Positions 44,095 to 52,350 of a stretch of DNA of 64,000 nt are shown one piece after another; positions within the stretch are counted from its first letter, which is position 1; every line of letters begins with the position of its first letter. The notes below the pieces were generated by a model. That model saw nothing but the letters and a program-made list of their open reading frames with translations. It was not told the DNA's origin and ran no database searches. Location: NCBI RefSeq assembly GCF_004335005.1, contig NZ_RQRT01000006.1, forward strand, positions 24,863 to 88,862, written 5' to 3'. Source of the DNA: Paracoccus nototheniae (GTDB taxonomy: Bacteria; Pseudomonadota; Alphaproteobacteria; Rhodobacterales; Rhodobacteraceae). The position numbers and the translations under genes were made by a program.

Positions 44095-44744
44095 GTCGGC
44101 GCTCCCCGCTCAAGCTCGATTAGCCTCTCGACAAGCCCGCTGAAGTCGAGATCAGGATCCTCGATAGCCTCCTCCCATCCGATCGGCAGACTGATGTTGG
44201 CCATGCTGTCGAGCTGCTGCATGACCTGCTCGGCTGGCCAAGGCCGAGCGATGAAGGTGCGTTCTAGAAAGCCTTTGGCGTCGTCAAGCGTGGGTGAGCC
44301 CTCGAAAAGCCAGACGAGCTTCCGGCACGTCCGATCGTCTGCCTCGATCTCTGCCGCGAGCTGGCGCCATGCTGGATCGCGCAAGGCCCCGCTCGGCGCC
44401 GAAACGAACAGCTGCAGGTTCGGCGCATCGGAGCCAAGCCACGAACGGGCGATGGTCGCTTGGTTGCGATAGCGCCGCATCTGCTGATCAATGCTCCTTT
44501 TCAACGCTGATCCATCTAGCATGCCGAACAGCACGGGTATGCCGTCCAAGGTCGCTGCAGCGACGTGCCGCGGGAGATCGCTATCCCGCCGACCAATTGT
44601 GCTACCGGCGATCGGCTCGCTGAGTACCTCCGAATTGAACCGTGATCCGCTGAGCTGCTCAGGGGCTTTCGTCACGACTGTCCCTATGCTTTGCGCGGCC
44701 TCGGTCAATAGCAGCATCAGCGGAGGAGGCTCACGCTGCGTCAT
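44091..44744 (-). CDS. Middle component of the three-gene ABC system
   Basis: A 217-residue soluble protein. The part RNQATIARSWLGSDAPNLQLFVSAPSGALRDPAWRQLAAEIEADDRTCRKLVWLFEGSP resembles the middle component (MC1-like) described for ABC-three-component systems; I recognise it by pattern, not by search. It has no catalytic motif and probably bridges ATPase and effector protein. ATG at 44744 has GAGGAGG at good spacing and overlaps the upstream gene by 14 nt; its stop overlaps the ATPase start by 4 nt. Strict co-expression of the three proteins is implied. Confidence 0.7.
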   Translation of the reverse strand: MTQREPPPLMLLLTEAAQSIGTVVTKAPEQLSGSRFNSEVLSEPIAGSTIGRRDSDLPRHVAAATLDGIPVLFGMLDGSALKRSIDQQMRRYRNQATIARSWLGSDAPNLQLFVSAPSGALRDPAWRQLAAEIEADDRTCRKLVWLFEGSPTLDDAKGFLERTFIARPWPAEQVMQQLDSMANISLPIGWEEAIEDPDLDFSGLVERLIELERGAPT

Positions 44745-47160
44745 CAGCGACCTCCTCGAGCATTGGCGCCGCTGTCTCATTGCGCCAACGGAAGATCGAC
44801 TGAAAGTATTCTCGCAGTTCCGGCTCGCCCGCCTCGAGAGCCGAAACTAAGCCCTCGTCCGCGCCGATGATCAGGGGCTCCTCGCTGGCCGAGATGGTGC
44901 CGACTGCTGGCGCGTCTGAAATGCTCCGATCCATCCTGAGGTCACCTTCCATCATCCGTACCGCCTCGTGCAAGTGCGAAAGCAGCACCAAGCCCGTGGT
45001 CCAAGCCTGATCCTTAATGTAGCGCGTGCTGAGCCTGCGCTCATTGATCCAGCTTACGCCGCAGCTGTGGCCTGTCATCGAATCAAAGGCGACGTTGCCC
45101 GGATGGACACCCGTCGGCGACATTGGCATTCCCGAACAGACTGCGAAGGCCAAAGCGAAGATTGTCGATTTCGACATGAACGGCCGCAGTGTCTTTGGCC
45201 CGACCCCAACGAGCGCCGCCTCGGCCGCTAGCTCCCGATCGTCCTCCGAGATGAGCAGGCGAAGGAAGCGTCGGCAAAGCGCTTCATCGGCCGCGAGCGC
45301 GGCATACCAGTCGCTCCATCGATCCCAGAGACGGGCGCGAAGGGCTGGCTCGATCGGCCAGCCGGTAGGAGCCGCCGGGGGACCGAGTATCTCGTAAAGA
45401 ACGGCGTTCAGCTGGCGCAGAGTCTCGCGATCGAGTCGGCTCTGTATAGTTGCCGCGAGCAAGCGCGCAGTCAGCTGGACGGCCGGACCTATGACTACAG
45501 CATCCTGCCACTCAGCGACGGGACAGCGAATCTCGAGATCAGGGCCCGGCAGAGCCTTGCTGGCGCAAAGTGCGCCCAAGCTTGCGCGCCAGCCAGCAGT
45601 ATCCTTCGCGTAGAGCGTTAAGCCGGAAGCGTGGGCTCCGAGCCGAGCGAGCGCCGCGGCGAGCGGAGCAGCATCGACAGCAGAGATCTCGCTATAGAGC
45701 GCGACGCTCCTTCCTCCCGACCAGATCTGGCCTGCATCGTCTGGACCGAGCTCACAAGACCAGAATACAGCGCCCGCCGCGCCAGAGGCGAGGCTGATAG
45801 TCAGAGGTCCTGCGGCGGGCGCTGGCGCCGCCGGATCCGGCTCCACCACCGGGCCTGGACCTAAGCCGGTAAACCGCCCTACAGCGCTTGCCGTCAGCGC
45901 CGGTGACTCGGGTCGGGTCGCAGAGAGCGGCGGGCTCACCGCTCCGGGGTAGGCGGCAAGAACATCCTTGAAGGGATCGAGGTTGGCCGCTGAGTCGGGG
46001 CCAAGTCGAAGAAACCGTCGAAATGGCTCGAACGGAGCCTGCCCGACCAGGGTGATCGCCCCGCGCTTCGGTATGTCACCTTCGAAATCTACGCCTGTGG
46101 TGACGATGATCGCGTTGCCGCCGATCTCGCGGTCGGCCTCTAGCACGAGGTAGACGGCGAAGCGATTGTGAAGCGCACTTGTCCTTCGAAGCAGGCGCGG
46201 CTCTCGGGTATGAAGATGGATGCGCGCTGCAGGGCGCAGCCTTTCGGCAATCGCGTGCCATACAGCCGCGGGCATAATCGGCGTAAGGCGGGCGCAATAG
46301 GCGGCGAGGAGGTCAACATCCGCTCCTGCTGCCCAGGCCTCCCGCTCGATCGCCTCAAGCTCGACGCGCGCCGGTCCGAGATCAAGACCCATGAGCATGG
46401 CGCTGATCTCGTGATGCTCAAGCGCGTTGAATGCCGCCATAAGGAAATCGACCAGGCCCCCATCGCCATTGCCTGAAACGAATAACAACGGGTTCTGCAG
46501 CTGGGTATGGATGGGTCCCGCCAGGCCCGACGGTGCCCAGTATGTCGGTGTCTCTCCGTCAAGATGAGCCTCAAGGCCAAAGCCAATGGCGAGAATGACG
46601 ACATCGTAGATTCGCCTAACGGCAGAACCCTTGTCGACCACGACCCTGGTTGGGCCAAGCCTGCTTGGCACAAGCTTGGTGACGGTCTGGTCAAGGTGCA
46701 GCGATAACACGGAATTATGCCGCGCTGCCTCGAACTCAGCTCTCAGCTTTGCAGCGACATCGCCGGCCGGTCCAGCAGTCCAGTTCATGATTGGAAGGCC
46801 TGCATCTTCGGAATCCGATCCCGCCGCAGGCCAATCGTAGAAATGCGGATGAAGAAATCGCCGGCTTCCGTGCTGCAGCGCAAGGATCCCTGAACTCCGC
46901 TCGAAGAGATCCAGCCATTCGAGATCGGGGCAGGCTCGCGCAAGCGCCACCGCTGCAGTGATGCCCGCAGCGCCTCCGCCAATTATCGCGACCTTGCCGC
47001 CTCTAGGCCGGACAAGGTTCTCCGAAAGCATCGCGTCAACGAGATTGAGCGCTCGTACCTGCTGAGCATAGACGGTGACGCGCTTCTCAAAACTCCCCAG
47101 CACGAGAATGCTTTGGGTCCCCGGAATTCTCGCGTTCTCGATGATCTGCTGTGGCGTCAT
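44731..47160 (-). CDS. FAD/NAD(P)-binding oxidoreductase fused to an ABC-3C-like C-terminal domain
   Basis: An 809-residue multidomain protein, first in the operon. Residues 1-50 are a helical cap (SILVLGSFEKRVTVYAQQVRALNLVDAM). At 56-90 a Rossmann dinucleotide site reads KVAIIGGGAAGITAAVALA with an acidic end (DLFERS); VVILAIGFG and LLFVSGNGDGGLVDFL continue the flavoprotein fold to about 390. A Pro/Ala linker follows, then a middle region (about 450-570) and a C-terminal domain (about 600-800) with GNVAFDSMTGHSCGVSWINERRLSTRY and AWTTGLVLLSHLHEAVRMMEGDL, like the third component of ABC-3C systems. No membrane segment. Start uncertain: ATG 47160 has no clear ribosome site. Confidence 0.78.
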   Translation of the reverse strand: MTPQQIIENARIPGTQSILVLGSFEKRVTVYAQQVRALNLVDAMLSENLVRPRGGKVAIIGGGAAGITAAVALARACPDLEWLDLFERSSGILALQHGSRRFLHPHFYDWPAAGSDSEDAGLPIMNWTAGPAGDVAAKLRAEFEAARHNSVLSLHLDQTVTKLVPSRLGPTRVVVDKGSAVRRIYDVVILAIGFGLEAHLDGETPTYWAPSGLAGPIHTQLQNPLLFVSGNGDGGLVDFLMAAFNALEHHEISAMLMGLDLGPARVELEAIEREAWAAGADVDLLAAYCARLTPIMPAAVWHAIAERLRPAARIHLHTREPRLLRRTSALHNRFAVYLVLEADREIGGNAIIVTTGVDFEGDIPKRGAITLVGQAPFEPFRRFLRLGPDSAANLDPFKDVLAAYPGAVSPPLSATRPESPALTASAVGRFTGLGPGPVVEPDPAAPAPAAGPLTISLASGAAGAVFWSCELGPDDAGQIWSGGRSVALYSEISAVDAAPLAAALARLGAHASGLTLYAKDTAGWRASLGALCASKALPGPDLEIRCPVAEWQDAVVIGPAVQLTARLLAATIQSRLDRETLRQLNAVLYEILGPPAAPTGWPIEPALRARLWDRWSDWYAALAADEALCRRFLRLLISEDDRELAAEAALVGVGPKTLRPFMSKSTIFALAFAVCSGMPMSPTGVHPGNVAFDSMTGHSCGVSWINERRLSTRYIKDQAWTTGLVLLSHLHEAVRMMEGDLRMDRSISDAPAVGTISASEEPLIIGADEGLVSALEAGEPELREYFQSIFRWRNETAAPMLEEVADDAA

Positions 47161-47200
47161 GTCAGGGGCGTTTGAACATCTGTAACGAATCGCTGTCGGC

Positions 47201-47220
47201 AACAGTCACACACTACTGTT
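47201..47220. promoter_or_regulatory. Inverted repeat AACAGT-N8-ACTGTT upstream of the three-gene ABC operon
   Basis: Perfect 6-bp arms AACAGT (47201-47206) and ACTGTT (47215-47220) with an 8-nt spacer CACACACT, 41 nt before the preferred ATG at 47160. It is the only strong dyad in this AT-rich upstream region and may be a repressor site. No regulator gene is next to it. Confidence 0.5.
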
Positions 47221-47342
47221 ACGGTCTCAATAATGGCTACTCCATTCATTACGACTTGATAATGAAATTACGGGATTGATCGAAGTGCGCTTTTCCCCGG
47301 TTTTTAGACAGGTTTCTTGGTAATTCAAGCTACTCTCTGCCC

Positions 47343-47440
47343 CTACTGATCGGTCCCGGTGTGGGTGCAGCAGACTTCGGCGGGCGGCTGACCGCCATGG
47401 GCGGCGTTGGGCCGCTGGTGGTTGTTGAAGGTAATCAATC
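47343..47440 (-). pseudogene. Remnant of an IS3-like transposase C-terminus
   Basis: On the minus strand this reads FNNHQRPNAAHGGQPPAEVC followed by a stop at 47345-47343. This is the conserved end of rve/IS3-type integrase-core transposases (pattern FN..QRPH.ALGG.PPAE). Upstream the frame is broken, so only a fragment survives. It sits between the ABC operon and the DUF6880-type gene and marks past transposition. The rest of the 47161-47591 gap shows the inverted repeat at 47201 and nothing else I can name. Confidence 0.6.
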
Positions 47441-47591
47441 GGCCAAAGCAGGCCTTGGCCCCCTGGCAGACTTTAGTGAATGTCGCGGCGAACGGCTGCT
47501 TCCGGCCTGCTCGTTCGCGACCGCGAACGGCAGGGATGAGGGTGCAAATCGGACGTCCGCAGAGATGCCGTCGACAGGCAGCAAAGGGCCG

Positions 47592-49064
47592 TCATTTCCT
47601 GACCCACACGGGTCCACGGAACTCGCTGGTCTGTCGTGTCTCTGGCTCATCATCGCCGACGCGCGTCCAGAAGCCTGATTTGCGCGGATGCGCTTTCTTC
47701 AGTTTGGCAAGATAGGCGGCGTGGTCTATCATTGTGTCAGGGTGAATAGGATCCGCTTCCCGGGCCAGCAGTTTCAGTTTCCCAAGATATTTCGCGCCAT
47801 GTCCGTAGGCTTTGGACCGCGCGCGATCCAGAATGTCGTCGAGAAGCGCCCGGTAGAGGATCGTCGCAGCCAAGGGATAATCGTGTTCCAGAAGCGACGC
47901 GACTTTCGGCAGGTTGTGCCAAGCCCCCCCATCCCAACGGTCCGGATGCATGACGATCAGCTTTGCCGCCAGATCGAGGCGGGGCCAGTCAAGGAAGAAC
48001 TGCAGCGACCCCTCAGGTTCCGCCTTTTCCAGCGCGAGCGCATGGGCGTGGTCTTCGGCCTCGATATCTTCGAAATTGGGCAGTTGCTTGAGGTAATCCC
48101 GCAGAATATCTGCCGATAGTCTCGCCTCGAAGCAACGCCAGCGCAGGGTTTGCGCGGCAGATCTATCGCCCATGGCGTCCAGTATGCGCGCCTCCAGTCT
48201 TACGCGCGCCGGCGACAGCTCTCCGTCGGGCTCGCCAAGCGAGCGTTGGCCCGGTTTGCGCACCCATTCCAGCGCCTCTGCATTGCGCCCGGCTTCCAGA
48301 AGCTGTGCAGCGATCCCCAGCGTATCCTGCATATGCGGCTTTTTCTTTGCCTCCAGCGCAGTGAGCAGGTCGATATCACCCCGCGCCAAGGCAAGGATCT
48401 GGCGCATCCTCGCCCATTGAGATGTCATGGAATAGAACCAACCATCCGGTCTGCGCGCCGCTTCCTCGGCCTGCCTCTCGGCTATAGCGGATGTCAGATC
48501 ACCATCCCAGCGGTCCAGGCTATGTTTCGGCAGATGCGGGGCCACGGCATCGGTCACATCTGCCAGATAGCCATGCGTGCTTTCACCAAGGGCGGCCATG
48601 ATCTTGTCGGGGAGCAGATCCGCATCAGGAGCGGTCAGGCTCTGCACCAGACCTCCGATAGCGGCAATCGCCTGATAATACACATCCTGAACGCGGCCCG
48701 AGGATTCGTCGACGCGCTCGAACACCTGCTCATGTGTGGCGATGAACCGCAGCAACCGGTCGATGGCCAGCGCCGGGGCCGCAGGACCAAGCTCTGAAGT
48801 GATCGTATCGGTCAGGCTGCGGAGATCGTCAGCAAAGGCGTGGGCCTTGTCCCATTCGATGAAACTCTTTGCCCGCGCCAGCCCTGACAAACGCCGGTCG
48901 ATCAGCTTGGCGATGGCTTCGGGGCCGGATTTGCCGGCCAGCGCTGCTTTGACCTGCCGCCGAAACCCGGCATTGCGCTCAGCCTCTTCGAGAACCAGCT
49001 GCGCAAGTTTGTCGGCTCCGAGGTCTTTCAACGTGTCAGCGGACAGGGTGGGTTTGCGGGCCAT
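47592..49064 (-). CDS. DUF6880-family protein
   Basis: A 490-residue, alpha-helical, probably repeat-based (TPR/HEAT-like) cytoplasmic protein. The start ARKPTLSADTLKDLGADKLAQLVLEEAERN and the segments SGLARAKSFIEWDKAHAFADDLRSLTDTI and AATILYRALLDDILDRARSKAYGHGAKYLGKLK fit DUF6880 as I know it. Function unknown. The family is scattered across accessory genomes. It stands alone, about 430 nt from the ABC operon, and could be an unrelated cargo gene. No ribosome site of note; the ATG follows TGGCG. Confidence 0.8.
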   Translation of the reverse strand: MARKPTLSADTLKDLGADKLAQLVLEEAERNAGFRRQVKAALAGKSGPEAIAKLIDRRLSGLARAKSFIEWDKAHAFADDLRSLTDTITSELGPAAPALAIDRLLRFIATHEQVFERVDESSGRVQDVYYQAIAAIGGLVQSLTAPDADLLPDKIMAALGESTHGYLADVTDAVAPHLPKHSLDRWDGDLTSAIAERQAEEAARRPDGWFYSMTSQWARMRQILALARGDIDLLTALEAKKKPHMQDTLGIAAQLLEAGRNAEALEWVRKPGQRSLGEPDGELSPARVRLEARILDAMGDRSAAQTLRWRCFEARLSADILRDYLKQLPNFEDIEAEDHAHALALEKAEPEGSLQFFLDWPRLDLAAKLIVMHPDRWDGGAWHNLPKVASLLEHDYPLAATILYRALLDDILDRARSKAYGHGAKYLGKLKLLAREADPIHPDTMIDHAAYLAKLKKAHPRKSGFWTRVGDDEPETRQTSEFRGPVWVRK

Positions 49065-49219
49065 CGCCAGGTCTCAGGTTTGAACTGTTGCCTCAATAAG
49101 TGCCATTGTCAGACCGTGGGGGCAAGTTTTGGCGGCGCTATGGATAAATGGCCGGTCTGCGAAAGCCGCTTTGCGGCGTCGCTGCGCTCCTGAGTGGCCG
49201 AGATGGGCCTTTCTTTAAC

Positions 49220-50128
49220 TTATTTTTCGATTGTCGCACCCTGTGCGGCGGCATCTCTGACCATCCTCAAGAACGCCGCAAATCCCGCCGACGGGTTGCG
49301 CCTGCCGGGGTAATACAGGCTGAAGCCCGGGCGGGGCGGCGTCCAGTCGTCCAGCAGGCGGGTCAGGCGCCCGGCGGCAATGTCACCCGCCACGTCCTGC
49401 TCGATGAAGAACCCGATGCCGGCGCCGTCGAGGACGGCCATGCGGGCGATGGCGGCTTCGTCCAGGGTCAGGCGGCCCTGCGCCTCGATCTGCACCACCT
49501 CTCCGGCCCGCTCGAACATCCAGCGGAACAGCGCGCCGTTCGGCAGGCGCACGCGGAGGCAATCCCTCAGCGGCAGGTCCGCAGGGGTCTGGGGCGCGCC
49601 ATGGGCCGCGACCCAGTTCGGAGAGGCGACGACCGCATAGCGCTGCGGTTTGCCCAAGGGCAGCGCGATCATATCGCGGGGCACCAGATCGGCGGGGCGG
49701 AGGCCCAGATCAAACCCCTCGGCCACGATATCGACCAGACGCCCCTCGGTGACCAGATCGACTGCCATGTCGGGGTATCGGCGCAGGAAGGACAGGACCA
49801 GCGGCGCGATCTCTCGTCCCGCCTGGACCGAGGCGTTGATGCGCAGCAGACCCGATGGCGTCTGGCGCTGCGACTGCACCACCTCCATCGCCCCGCGGAT
49901 CTCGGCCACGGCGGGGGCGATGCGGTCAACAAAGGCGCGCCCGGCATCGCTCAGCGAGACGCTGCGCGTGGTGCGGTTGAACAGGCGCACGCCGAGGGAT
50001 GCCTCCAGTCGCGCGATGCTGTGCGACAGGGCGGTGGTGGACATGCCCATGTCTAACGCCGCCGCCCGGAACGATCCGCGCCGCGCGATGGCCAGCACCG
50101 CCTCCAGCCTCATCAGCCCGTTGTCCAT
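49220..50128 (-). CDS. LysR-family transcriptional regulator
   Basis: A 302-residue LysR regulator. The N-terminal winged helix is [53 protein letters not shown]; the effector domain follows from about 90. Start ATG at 50128 ([11 protein letters not shown]) is preferred over the long upstream extension, which is antisense to the NTF2-like gene. It is divergent from the NTF2/SDR pair across 99 nt containing paired CATCA/TGATG palindromes, so it probably controls them. Confidence 0.92.
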   Translation of the reverse strand: MDNGLMRLEAVLAIARRGSFRAAALDMGMSTTALSHSIARLEASLGVRLFNRTTRSVSLSDAGRAFVDRIAPAVAEIRGAMEVVQSQRQTPSGLLRINASVQAGREIAPLVLSFLRRYPDMAVDLVTEGRLVDIVAEGFDLGLRPADLVPRDMIALPLGKPQRYAVVASPNWVAAHGAPQTPADLPLRDCLRVRLPNGALFRWMFERAGEVVQIEAQGRLTLDEAAIARMAVLDGAGIGFFIEQDVAGDIAAGRLTRLLDDWTPPRPGFSLYYPGRRNPSAGFAAFLRMVRDAAAQGATIEK

Positions 50129-50142
50129 TGTCCCGATCCTGT

Positions 50143-50207
50143 CATCACCTGATGCCGGTTTATCCTGATTATCCGCATGGCGGTCCAGCGCTATGGTGAT
50201 GCCATCA
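50143..50207. promoter_or_regulatory. Two CATCA/TGATG palindromes in the LysR-NTF2 divergent promoter
   Basis: CATCA-CC-TGATG at 50143-50154 and TGATG-C-CATCA at 50197-50207, with TTATCC repeated twice between them. Their place in a divergent LysR promoter region suggests regulator binding sites. Confidence 0.45.
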
Positions 50208-50227
50208 GACGCGAAAGGACCGATCCC

Positions 50228-50548
50228 ATGCAATTGCCCCATCCCATCCAGACCTTTTTCACCGCCCGCGCACCACAGGATGGCGACGCCCTTGCCGCCG
50301 TCTTCGCCCCCGATGCCATCGTCCATGACGAGGGCCACGACCATCGCGGCCCGCAAGCGATCCGCGACTGGTGGCTGGCCGCCAAGGCCAAGTATCGCCA
50401 CCATGCAAAGCCGATCGGCCTGGAGCATGCTCGTGGAAAGACCATCGTCCGGGCGACCGTGACCGGCGATTTCCCCGGCAGCCCGGCGGTGCTGACCTTC
50501 ACCTTCGGGTTGGCCCACGACCGCATCACCGATCTGGAGATCGGATGA
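50228..50548 (+). CDS. NTF2-like (SnoaL-type) small protein
   Basis: A 106-residue protein of the NTF2-like fold: [45 protein letters not shown] is the typical SnoaL/polyketide-cyclase-like start, ending in strands [18 protein letters not shown]. It may bind or isomerise a small organic molecule. ATG 50228 follows AAAGGA. Its stop overlaps the SDR start as ATGA, so the two act together, probably under the divergent LysR. Confidence 0.82.
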   Translation: MQLPHPIQTFFTARAPQDGDALAAVFAPDAIVHDEGHDHRGPQAIRDWWLAAKAKYRHHAKPIGLEHARGKTIVRATVTGDFPGSPAVLTFTFGLAHDRITDLEIG

Positions 50549-51324
50549 TGCCGGAGTTCCTGACGCTGCAGGGCAAGCGCGCCCTGATCGCCGGCGGCAC
50601 GCAGGGCGCGGGCGCGGCCACGGTGGCGCTGTTCCGCCAGCTTGGCGCGCAGGTGCTGACCACGGCCCGCAAGCCCGTCGATCTGCCGGAGGCGCTGTTC
50701 GTTGCCGCCGACCTGACGACGCCCGAGGGATGCGACACCGTCGCCAAGGCCGTGCAGGACCGGATGGGCGGCACCGACATCATCGTCCACATGCTGGGCG
50801 GCTCTTCCGCCCCCGGTGGCGGCTTTGCGGCCTTGGGCGATGCGGAATGGCAGGCCGAGCTGGCCCTGAACCTTATGCCCGCCCTTCGCTTGGACCGCGC
50901 GCTGGTGCCCGGCATGATCGCGCAGGGATCGGGCGTGGTGATCCACGTCACCTCGATCCAGGCCCGCCTGCCGCTGCCCGAGGCGACCACCGCCTATGCG
51001 AGCACCAAGGCCGCGCTGTCGGTCTACAGCAAGAGCCTGTCCAAGGAGGTCTCGCCCAAGGGCGTGCGCGTGGTCCGCGTGGCCCCGGGCTGGATCGAGA
51101 CCGAGGCCTCGGTCCGGTTGGCCGAACGCGTGGCGGCCGATGCGGGCACCGATCTGGATGGAGGACGCCGGATCATCATGGACAGCCTCGGCGGTATTCC
51201 CATCGGCCGCCCGTCGAAGCCGGCCGAAATTGCCAACCTGATCGCTTTTCTGGCGTCCCACCGCGCCGCGTCCATCACCGGGACTGAATATGTGATTGAT
51301 GGGGGGACGGTGCCGACGGCGTAA
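50545..51324 (+). CDS. Short-chain dehydrogenase/reductase
   Basis: A 259-residue SDR. The cofactor motif is GGTQGAGAA near residue 17-25, and the catalytic set is S137, Y151 and K155 (HVTSIQ, AYASTK), with the C-terminal [15 protein letters not shown]. The Thr-Ala-Arg after strand 2 (TTARKP) suggests NADP use, by family analogy. Substrate unknown. Two start codons overlap (50545 ATG, 50548 ATG); the first couples to the NTF2-like gene. Confidence 0.9.
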   Translation: MMPEFLTLQGKRALIAGGTQGAGAATVALFRQLGAQVLTTARKPVDLPEALFVAADLTTPEGCDTVAKAVQDRMGGTDIIVHMLGGSSAPGGGFAALGDAEWQAELALNLMPALRLDRALVPGMIAQGSGVVIHVTSIQARLPLPEATTAYASTKAALSVYSKSLSKEVSPKGVRVVRVAPGWIETEASVRLAERVAADAGTDLDGGRRIIMDSLGGIPIGRPSKPAEIANLIAFLASHRAASITGTEYVIDGGTVPTA

Positions 51325-51412
51325 TGCTTGGCCCGACGTGCCGGTCATCAACCGGATCCACCCGAGGACAGACCCTGCACTGGCATTACTATGGTGGAAG
51401 CCCATTGACATG

Positions 51413-51443
51413 CCAGGCCGCGCCGCCTGTGAGCGCGGCCTGG
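51413..51443 (+). terminator. GC hairpin downstream of the SDR gene
   Basis: A 10-bp perfect stem CCAGGCCGCG (51413-51422) / CGCGGCCTGG (51434-51443) with an 11-nt loop. It lies between the convergent SDR gene and the small minus-strand gene. There is no T-run, so termination is probable but not certain. Confidence 0.5.
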
Positions 51444-51480
51444 TCGTCAGCAGATCGCTCCGGTAGAGCAACTCCCGTTT

Positions 51481-51789
51481 TTAATCTGTCCGTGAGCGGG
51501 TGTAATCGGGCGGCGTTTTGCTTCCATAGCCTACAATGGACAGCGTCTCACCTTTCTGAATTACCCAGCCGGCATCCAGCAGACGAGAAATGAACTGGAT
51601 CGCCTTCTGCTGATCAACTTCGGGAGTGTTGGCAAAGCGATCTACGGCGTCGCCGTAGGCAATCTCACCGTCGGGCGTGGCGATGTCTGCCAGAACATGC
51701 AAGCAGCCGAAAAGGTGCAGGTCATATTTTCGGATCATTTTTCCTGTATTATCGGGGTTCATCCATGGAAAGTTTGGTATTCTGGTCAT
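51481..51789 (-). CDS. Small hypothetical protein
   Basis: A 102-residue protein starting MTRIPNFPWMNPDNTGKMIRKYDLH. It has aromatic and charged residues throughout (LHLFGCLHVLADIATPDGEIAYGDAVDRFANTPEVDQQKAIQFISRLLDAGWVIQKGE) and a fold that could be winged-helix-like near the C-terminus. I do not recognise a family. GGAG lies 8 nt before the ATG. It is the most downstream gene of the mobile-element module and has lower GC than its neighbours. Confidence 0.65.
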   Translation of the reverse strand: MTRIPNFPWMNPDNTGKMIRKYDLHLFGCLHVLADIATPDGEIAYGDAVDRFANTPEVDQQKAIQFISRLLDAGWVIQKGETLSIVGYGSKTPPDYTRSRTD

Positions 51790-51948
51790 CAAATTTCTCC
51801 AGTTTGGTTTGGTTAGAGGCGAGCATCCACAAGGCCGAAGGGCATCACCCGCCTGAATGGCGGTGCCGACGGTCCTCGAAGATCGTGGGACATCTGCGTG
51901 GGAAGTCATTTCCCGGCAGACGGTATGGGGAAAACGCTGGGCCTGCCG

Positions 51949-52350
51949 CTATGGCAGCCCTGCACGCCAGTGCGACCGCTGAGCAGCCCAGTCTGCCGGA
52001 AACGGCTCCAGCGCCCGGGGAAGCGTCATCTCTGGGCCCTGCTGGCCGTTCAGGATGGCCTCGACGATGTCCGGGGCAAGGAGCGTCAGCCGCAGCACCC
52101 GGGTCATGTAGGAATGGGCGATGCGCTCGTGCGCGGCCAACTCTCCGATGGTCGCGAACTCGCCCGTCTCCAGCAGGCGCTTCCAGCGAAAGGCACGGCC
52201 CAGCGCCTTGACGAGGGTGCTGTCGCTCCGGCGGCCCTGCGGTGCCTCCGCTGGCAGCAGGATCTCCTTGCGCCCGCCACGCTTCACCAGGCGGAACGGC
52301 AGCTGCAAGGTCATCGTCTCCGAGGCTGGGGCGGGCACGGTACAGGTCAT
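51949..52350 (-). CDS. Recombinase-associated helix-turn-helix protein
   Basis: A 133-residue protein with a beta-rich start (TLQLPFRLVKRGGRKEILLPAE) and a C-terminal helix-turn-helix (FATIGELAAHERIAHSYMTRVLRLTLLAPDIVEAILNGQQG) of the KorB/ParB-like type. Such genes regularly follow large serine recombinases in alphaproteobacterial prophages and islands, where they may act as an accessory or directionality factor (inference). The start overlaps the recombinase stop as ATGA. Confidence 0.75.
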   Translation of the reverse strand: MTCTVPAPASETMTLQLPFRLVKRGGRKEILLPAEAPQGRRSDSTLVKALGRAFRWKRLLETGEFATIGELAAHERIAHSYMTRVLRLTLLAPDIVEAILNGQQGPEMTLPRALEPFPADWAAQRSHWRAGLP

